A stretch of 19,256 bases of DNA from an uncultured Acetatifactor sp. (lineage in GTDB: Bacteria; Bacillota; Clostridia; Lachnospirales; Lachnospiraceae): positions 1 through 19,256 of the forward strand of contig CAJUQT010000062.1 in the NCBI GenBank assembly GCA_910588225.1, written 5' to 3'. The translations under genes and the position numbers were made by a program. Position 1 is the stretch's first letter. Each line of letters opens with the position of its first letter. Positions 15,134 to 19,256 of this stretch are shown here, piece by piece. The notes under the pieces are model-generated. The model was given only the letters and a program-made list of their open reading frames with translations. It was not told the DNA's origin and searched no databases.

Positions 15134-15162
15134 TGTATATATCATGACAAAATTCATGACAA
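15134..15162 (-). promoter_or_regulatory. Promoter of PHP gene with overlapping direct repeats
   Basis: On the minus strand: TTGTCA (15157-15162), 17-bp spacer, TATACA (15134-15139). Two copies of TCATGACAA (plus strand 15142-15150 and 15154-15162, 12-bp period) cover the spacer and -35, with a partial third copy near 15170. A repressor bound there would block the promoter. Confidence 0.6.
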
Positions 15163-15199
15163 GTTTTGGTTATGACAGGATAGAATCCTGCTGGTTTCC

Positions 15200-15745
15200 C
15201 TATAAAAGCAGGGGAGCGATATTAATTTTCAAGTCTTTATAGATACATGAGTAAATGGCATCATCAAAATCGTATTGGTTTGATTGTTCATCTTTTTCCA
15301 GATCATAGACCATGACAGATTTTTTGTATGGATTTACAATCCAATATTCACGTACTCCCGCAGAACGGTATTTGAAAAGTTTTATACCGTAGTCGATGCG
15401 GCTTGTGCTGGGGGAAACAATCTCAATTATCCAGTCAGGAGCCCCGTTGCAGCCCTTGTCATTCAATTTGCCTTTGTCGCATATGACGCTGATATCCGGC
15501 TCCACATAGTTCATGTCATCTTCATTCAAAAATACCGCAAAGGGAGCAGGATAGACTTCACAGGTGCCCTGCCTTGTGTCAATGTAGTTTCCGATAATTT
15601 TGGTAAATTGCGAAATCAATTTCTGGTGAATTCTGATTGGCGGCGCCATCATATATAGCCGACCGTCAATCAGTTCTGCTCTCTGGCCCTCCGGCAGGGC
15701 ATAGATATCATCTATTGTATAGTTTTTTTGTTGTACTGATGCCAT
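15200..15745 (-). CDS. Uma2 family protein (PD-(D/E)xK fold), copy 1
   Basis: A 181-residue protein of the Uma2/DUF820 family, restriction-endonuclease-like in fold. Expected active-site residues are Glu24 (RAELIDGR), Asp84 (VEPDIS), Glu108 (IIEIVSPS) and Lys122 (IKLFKY), followed by the family block VREYWIVNP. Nuclease activity is not demonstrated for most of the family, and its role is unknown. GAGGA lies seven to eight bases before ATG. The other copy, about 1.1 kb away on the same strand, aligns without a gap at about 71% identity. A tRNA-Val lies between them. Transcription is probably from the extended -10 at 15877-15882. Confidence 0.9.
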   Translation of the reverse strand: MASVQQKNYTIDDIYALPEGQRAELIDGRLYMMAPPIRIHQKLISQFTKIIGNYIDTRQGTCEVYPAPFAVFLNEDDMNYVEPDISVICDKGKLNDKGCNGAPDWIIEIVSPSTSRIDYGIKLFKYRSAGVREYWIVNPYKKSVMVYDLEKDEQSNQYDFDDAIYSCIYKDLKINIAPLLL

Positions 15746-15876
15746 GGGTGATTCCTCGCTTTCCGTCAGATTCTATTAAAGCGCCGAAGCGGTTTAAGCA
15801 GTTAAAGGATATTGCATGGGCTATGCTGGCGATATCGGTTCGAATAACCAAACAAAGGAGTGCTTTTGCATGATTC

Positions 15877-15906
15877 ATTATAGCAGACCTGGACATGAAA
15901 TTAAAA
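15877..15906 (-). promoter_or_regulatory. Extended -10 promoter of Uma2 copy 1
   Basis: The minus strand reads TGCTATAAT, with the core at 15877-15882, and a weak TTTTAA 18 bp upstream (15901-15906). The extended TG motif can compensate for the poor -35. Confidence 0.55.
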
Positions 15907-16012
15907 GGGATATTACAATCTTTTCACTAAAAATTTCTAAAGGCCAATATCCGTTTTCTTAGTGCATTTAATAAGCTTTTGTACAAAGTACGCAAGGGGA
16001 GAAATAGAGCAC

Positions 16013-16043
16013 AAAAAAGGCCGCAAACCTTTGAGTTGCAGCC
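16013..16043 (-). terminator. Rho-independent terminator of tRNA-Val
   Basis: The minus strand reads GGCTGCAA, a 9-base loop, TTGCGGCC, then TTTTTT. That is an 8-bp stem with one G-T pair (16036-16043 with 16019-16026) and a T-run at 16018-16013. It lies 11 bases past the tRNA. Confidence 0.9.
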
Positions 16044-16054
16044 ATTGTGATAAA

Positions 16055-16128
16055 TGGAAGCAAAGGGGCTCGAACCCTTGGCCTCCCGCTAGTCAGGCGA
16101 GCGCTCATCCCAGCTGAGCTATGCTTCC
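16055..16128 (-). tRNA. tRNA-Val(GAC), with atypical bases
   Basis: A full 74-base cloverleaf on the minus strand. Acceptor GGAAGCA/TGCTTCC is perfect, D stem GCTC/GAGC, T arm AAGGG, TTCGAGC, CCCTT, discriminator A at 16055, no CCA. The anticodon loop CTGACTA gives GAC (plus strand 16092-16094), valine. Two oddities: the base after the anticodon (position 37) is T, where a purine is usual, and the last D-loop base is T where A21 is nearly invariant. The anticodon stem also has a T-G pair. It has a terminator and probable promoter, so it may be expressed, but it could be a degenerating copy. Confidence 0.82.
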
Positions 16129-16143
16129 GAACACAAAAATGAT

Positions 16144-16168
16144 ATCATGTGTACAATCCGCACATGAT
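16144..16168 (-). repeat. Hairpin upstream of tRNA-Val, possible terminator of Uma2 copy 2
   Basis: ATCATGTG/CACATGAT, 8 bp perfect with a 9-base loop. Read on the minus strand it is followed by ATCATTTTTG, so it resembles a weak A+T-rich terminator. It lies about 100 bases past the stop of Uma2 copy 2 and just before the tRNA. Part of it can instead pair with 16192-16197. Confidence 0.4.
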
Positions 16169-16202
16169 GAATGGTCATCCGGCCACTTCCCGTGCGGAAC
16201 AA

Positions 16203-16231
16203 GGTTATTATATCATAGACCCAGGGAAATG
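16203..16231 (-). promoter_or_regulatory. Probable promoter of tRNA-Val
   Basis: The minus strand has an extended -10 TGATATAAT about 75 bases before the tRNA, with a partial -35 TTCCCA about 17 bp further upstream. It lies between the stop of Uma2 copy 2 and the tRNA, and would start the transcript inside the hairpin-bearing leader. Confidence 0.5.
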
Positions 16232-16266
16232 GGAAGAGAAATTTTTGTGAAAGGAATATTTGCTGC

Positions 16267-16812
16267 CTATGAAAGCAATTCCGCAATATTGATTTTCAAA
16301 TCTTCATAAATGCATACGGAAATGGTATCATCAAATGAATATTGTCTGGTCTCTTTCTCCTGCTCGAAATCATAGACAGTGACAGTTTGCTTTAAAGGAT
16401 TCACGATCCAGTATTCCCGAACGCCGGCAGTGCGATATTTAAAAAGCTTGATCCCATAATCCATTTGCTGGGAGGAAGGAGATACAATTTCTATGATCCA
16501 GTCCGGAGCGCCATTGCAGCCTTTTTCATCGAGCTTATTTTTATCACATATCACGGAAATGTCGGGTTCCACATAATTCTGGTCATCTCTATTCAGGAAG
16601 ACTGCAAACGGAGCGGCGTAAACGTCACAGCTTCCGCCCCGGGAACTGATGTAATTACCGATTTCCTGATGCAATTTCCAACTGATCTTCTGGTGGCCCG
16701 TATTCGGTGGAGCCATCATATACATTCGTCCGTCGATCAGTTCCGCCCGCTGTCCGTCGGGCAGGGCATAGATAGCATCTATTGTGTAAATTTTCTCCTG
16801 TGCGAATGCCAT
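16267..16812 (-). CDS. Uma2 family protein (PD-(D/E)xK fold), copy 2
   Basis: A 181-residue Uma2/DUF820 protein with the same residues as copy 1 at the same positions: Glu24, Asp84, Glu108, Lys122. I count about 129 identical positions of 181 with no gaps. Differences cluster at 41-50 and 145-165. I start it at ATG 16812 because AAGGAGG lies seven bases upstream and the length then equals copy 1. An in-frame ATG seven codons upstream would translate the ribosome site itself. Its promoter is probably the extended -10 TGCTATAGT at 16877-16882. Function is unknown; two retained copies with all active-site residues suggest both are used. Confidence 0.9.
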   Translation of the reverse strand: MAFAQEKIYTIDAIYALPDGQRAELIDGRMYMMAPPNTGHQKISWKLHQEIGNYISSRGGSCDVYAAPFAVFLNRDDQNYVEPDISVICDKNKLDEKGCNGAPDWIIEIVSPSSQQMDYGIKLFKYRTAGVREYWIVNPLKQTVTVYDFEQEKETRQYSFDDTISVCIYEDLKINIAELLS

Positions 16813-16876
16813 GGTGAGTCCTCCTTTTTTCATAAAAAGATCCCATATTGCCGCAAGACTTCAAGTTATATTTTAT

Positions 16877-16885
16877 ACTATAGCA
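16877..16885 (-). promoter_or_regulatory. Extended -10 promoter of Uma2 copy 2
   Basis: The minus strand reads TGCTATAGT (core 16877-16882) about 65 bases before the gene. No -35 is recognisable. The sequence around it (GGCTGCTATAGT) resembles the promoter of copy 1 (GTCTGCTATAAT), as expected if promoter and gene were duplicated together. Confidence 0.45.
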
Positions 16886-17012
16886 GCCTCAGAAAGTGTC
16901 CCCATACGATAAACTCATTATACAACAAAGTTGCTGCCAAAACAGCATGCGGACCGCGCGGCAAGCAGGGAGAAAGGCTTTTCTGCCGGACTACATACCT
17001 TCTAAAGTAATA

Positions 17013-18809
17013 TTACACCAGCTGTTCCAGTTCGTCCAGTACCTGGCCGAAGACATTCAGAGCATCCTGAATGGGTCCCGGAGTTTCAAGGTCAATACCG
17101 GCAATTTTTAACAGTTCCACAGGAGACTGGGAACAGCCGCCTGACAGGAATTTCTTATATTGTGCCACAGCGGGAGCACCTTCTTTTAAAATATTCCGTG
17201 CAATGGCCACAGCCGCGGAGAATCCGGTGGCATACTGGTACACATAGAAATTATAGTAAAAATGGGGAATTCTGGCCCATTCTCTGGCGATTTCCGGATC
17301 GGAAACCATGTCCGGCCCAAAGTACCGGCTGTTCAATTCATAATAAACATCGTTTAAAACCTGGGCCGTAAGGCTCTCGCCTGCCTCGGCCATGGCATTG
17401 GTTTTCTTCTCGAATTCTGCGAACATTGTCTGACGGTACACGGTTCCTTTAAAGCTGTCCAGATAGTGGTTCAGCAGATAGGCCCGCTCTTTGACATCTG
17501 TGGTATTTTCCAGCAAATATTCCATCAGAAGGATTTCGTTGCAGGTGGAAGCGACCTCCGCCACAAATATTTTGTAGTGAGAATAGAAATAGGGCTGTGT
17601 AGTATTGGAATAATGGGTGTGCAGAGAATGTCCCATTTCGTGTGCCAGGGTGAACATACTGTCAAGGCTGTCGCTGTAATTCATAAGTACATAGGGATGT
17701 ACGCCGTAAGCGCCGGCCGAATAAGCGCCGCTTCTTTTCCCTTCATTTTCATAAACATCGATCCAGCGATTGTCGAATCCTTCCTGTAAAAGCTGAATAT
17801 AATCTTCTCCGAGAGGAGCAAGGGCTTTCAGAATGGTCTCTTTCGCCTCCTCATAAGGGATTTTCCGGCTTGCATCGGCAATGACAGGGGTGTAGACATC
17901 GTACATATGTAACTCGTCCACCTGGAGCAGGCGCTTGCGGAGTTTGACGTAACGATACATTTTATCCAGATTGGCATTCACAGCGGCGAGCAGATTGTCG
18001 TATACATCAGGAGAGACATTATTGCGATTGACCGCTGCTTCCAGGGTGGAAGAGTATTTGCGGGCCCGGGCGTAAAACATCAGCTGCTTGACCTGACCGC
18101 TGTATAGGCTGGCCAACGTATTTTCGAACTGTTTGTAGGTCTGGTACATTTTCTCAAAGGCTTCCCTGCGCACCCGTCGATCAGAAGATTCCATGAGGGT
18201 AATATAGCGGCCATGGGTGATACGGACAGACTCCCCCTTTTCATCTGTCATTTCCGGCAGCTTCAGATCCGCATTGTTGAAGACGGAAAAGGTTTCCTCC
18301 GGAACATCGGCCATTTCATTGGTCATGGCCAGCAATCGTTCCATTTCCGCAGGAAGATGGTGGGGTTTCAGCCGCTGGATTTCCTGGATATATTTGCGGT
18401 ATGCTTCCAGCTTCGGCTGCTGGGTGTAATATTGATCCAGCGTCTCCGGATCCAGTTCCAAAATTTCCGGGTCGATGAAAGAAAGTCTGCTGGAAATGCC
18501 GGCATAAATACTACGAAGCTTTTGCGACATGGCCAGATGTGTCGTATTACCCGTATCCTGATCGCTCAGACGCTGCGCATAGTTGAACGCAGGATCCGTC
18601 TTTTTCCCCAGCTCCTCCAGCCAGACCAATGTGGTAAACAGATTCTCGGCGCTTTCCGTTACCTTTCCTTCCATTTTCTCCAGCCGGGCGGCAATTTCCT
18701 GTATCTCCTGTACTGCGGCTTCCCATGAGGGAATATCTGCGTAGAGATCTGCAAGATTCCAGGTAAATTCTTCCTTTACCTCATTTCTTTTTAACAATTC
18801 TTTTGCCAT
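17013..18809 (-). CDS. pepF: Oligoendopeptidase F (M3B family)
   Basis: A 598-residue cytosolic zinc metallopeptidase that cleaves medium-length oligopeptides. The zinc site is LAHEMGHSLHTH (His390, Glu391, His394) with the third ligand Glu418 in FVAEVAST, the family spacing. The C-terminal blocks PHFYYNFYVYQYATG and FLSGGCSQSPVELL are typical of PepF. Length is usual. I start at ATG 18809, with AAAGGA about eight bases upstream. An in-frame ATG at 18866 has no ribosome site and abuts the -10 box. No clear terminator follows. The gene is unlinked in function to its Uma2 neighbour. Confidence 0.96.
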   Translation of the reverse strand: MAKELLKRNEVKEEFTWNLADLYADIPSWEAAVQEIQEIAARLEKMEGKVTESAENLFTTLVWLEELGKKTDPAFNYAQRLSDQDTGNTTHLAMSQKLRSIYAGISSRLSFIDPEILELDPETLDQYYTQQPKLEAYRKYIQEIQRLKPHHLPAEMERLLAMTNEMADVPEETFSVFNNADLKLPEMTDEKGESVRITHGRYITLMESSDRRVRREAFEKMYQTYKQFENTLASLYSGQVKQLMFYARARKYSSTLEAAVNRNNVSPDVYDNLLAAVNANLDKMYRYVKLRKRLLQVDELHMYDVYTPVIADASRKIPYEEAKETILKALAPLGEDYIQLLQEGFDNRWIDVYENEGKRSGAYSAGAYGVHPYVLMNYSDSLDSMFTLAHEMGHSLHTHYSNTTQPYFYSHYKIFVAEVASTCNEILLMEYLLENTTDVKERAYLLNHYLDSFKGTVYRQTMFAEFEKKTNAMAEAGESLTAQVLNDVYYELNSRYFGPDMVSDPEIAREWARIPHFYYNFYVYQYATGFSAAVAIARNILKEGAPAVAQYKKFLSGGCSQSPVELLKIAGIDLETPGPIQDALNVFGQVLDELEQLV

Positions 18810-18878
18810 AATACATTCCTTTCTGCTGAATGGCCTGTATTCCACCTTAACGGGATGATATGCCATGTGTGCAGAACT

Positions 18879-18907
18879 ATTATAATATACTTTGGGAGAT
18901 TTTGGAA
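18879..18907 (-). promoter_or_regulatory. Probable promoter of pepF
   Basis: On the minus strand: perfect TATAAT (18879-18884), 17-bp spacer, weak TTCCAA (18902-18907). This gives a leader of about 60 bases to the chosen start codon. Confidence 0.5.
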
Positions 18908-18957
18908 GTTCTATTGAAATTGTTTGCTGAATGAGGACTGTAACTATTTAGCTATGA

Positions 18958-19149
18958 GCTCAGGAGATTAGAGCACTGGAGGAACTAATCAAAGCGAAAC
19001 GAGAGAAGCTGCCATATAGCAGAGTTTTTACTTTGAGCTTAAGAGAACGAAGTGGAGACGCATTCTCAAAAACTGTAGTTTTTGGGAAATTTCTTAGAGA
19101 AAGAAAAGAATGGGAAATACTACTAAAAAAGAAAATAGATAACACTTGA
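18958..19149 (+). pseudogene. Start-less coding remnant, AT-rich
   Basis: An open stretch of 63 codons ending in TGA at 19147, entered directly after an in-frame TGA (18955) and containing no ATG. The translation looks protein-like: AQEIRALEELIKAKREKL, then PYSRVFTLSLRERSGDAF, SKTVVFGKFLRERKEWEI and LLKKKIDNT. It is rich in Lys, Arg and Glu with a hydrophobic rhythm. Codon choice is AT-rich, unlike the flanking genes. I recognise no family. It is most simply the C-terminal end of a protein whose 5' part has been lost, perhaps from a mobile element. Confidence 0.4.
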
Positions 19150-19228
19150 TTTTTTGATAAATATGTTATAAGAGAATCTAGACTTTTGAGTGCATTTTGT
19201 ATTCCCAAAAACTACACATTTTGAGAAT
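19062..19228. repeat. 27-bp inverted repeat in right-end remnant
   Basis: Arms at 19062-19088 and 19202-19228 are inverted copies matching at 25 of 27 positions, 113 bp apart. The left arm lies inside the coding remnant and holds an internal palindrome AAAAACT-GT-AGTTTTT. Length and similarity suit transposon terminal repeats, or remains of two ends, but the element cannot be named. Confidence 0.7.
19146..19172 (+). promoter_or_regulatory. Possible promoter reading out of the window
   Basis: TGTTATAAG (core 19167-19172) is an extended -10. The nearest -35-like box, TTGATT (19146-19151), is at a short 15-bp spacing. It lies between the arms of the inverted repeat and points to whatever follows the right edge. 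Confidence 0.3.
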
Positions 19229-19256
19229 TGTGCTGCAAAGGCCAGAAAAGCAGGCT

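Larger units (their letters stand above)
15746..16054. other. Spacer between Uma2 copy 1 and tRNA-Val
   Basis: These 309 bases contain the promoter of Uma2 copy 1 with an untranslated leader of about 125 bases, and the terminator of tRNA-Val. A loose 6-bp repeat CACTAA/TTAGTG (15925-15930 with 15959-15964) is the only other structure I see. A short minus-strand frame through the leader has no ribosome site. Confidence 0.5.

Noticed and set aside
18960..19208. Minus-strand frame of 82 codons at the right edge
   Set aside because: The translation is Ser/Leu/Phe-rich low complexity, the complement of the Lys/Glu/Arg-rich plus-strand remnant. It has no ribosome site.
1..19256. CRISPR array, prophage or complete insertion sequence
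   Set aside because: No regularly spaced repeats, no phage structural or integrase genes, and no intact transposase are visible. Only the debris at the right edge suggests a mobile element.

Overview
The window reads as a chromosomal segment of a Clostridia-type Firmicute, most like Lachnospiraceae. Pointers are the purine-rich AGGAGG-type ribosome sites before most genes, tRNA genes without an encoded CCA end, many TGnTATAAT extended -10 promoters, moderate G+C, and the protein types present (a RhaB/RhaA pair, PepF, an M18 aminopeptidase, a YcdX-like PHP protein, Uma2 proteins). The genus cannot be fixed from the sequence alone.

Layout. The left edge cuts a tRNA-Lys(UUU) with its terminator. 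A MATE transporter follows, then a tRNA-Leu(UAG) with its own consensus promoter and terminator. Next are two tandem paralogous ankyrin-repeat proteins (1938-4560), converging with 3 bp to spare on a CYTH-domain protein. Back-to-back promoters at 5168-5232 separate the CYTH gene from a rightward unit: a possible 20-codon ORF, a DJ-1/PfpI protein and GDP-L-fucose synthase (fcl), the last two overlapping by 4 bp. An M18 aminopeptidase and cutC form the next unit, closed by a strong terminator. A three-gene extracytoplasmic-function (ECF) sigma operon follows: sigma factor, short two-TM putative anti-sigma and a membrane protein with a zinc ribbon. Its promoter resembles an ECF target site, which suggests autoregulation. 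rhaB and rhaA (L-rhamnose catabolism) come next, with a structured hairpin between them.

From 14.36 kb to 18.81 kb everything is on the minus strand: a PHP-domain phosphatase, two Uma2-family proteins that are ungapped duplicates (about 71% identical by hand count) on either side of an odd tRNA-Val(GAC), and oligoendopeptidase F. The right edge is an AT-rich remnant: an open stretch of 63 codons with no start, and a 27-bp inverted repeat, probably debris of a mobile element.

How the genes work together. RhaB and RhaA catalyse consecutive steps of rhamnose use, but no aldolase, transporter or regulator is in view. The sigma trio forms a plausible self-contained envelope-sensing switch. Otherwise the segment is mainly housekeeping. 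Its most unusual elements are the tandem ankyrin pair, the sigma/zinc-ribbon operon, the Uma2 pair around the tRNA, and the element debris at the right edge.
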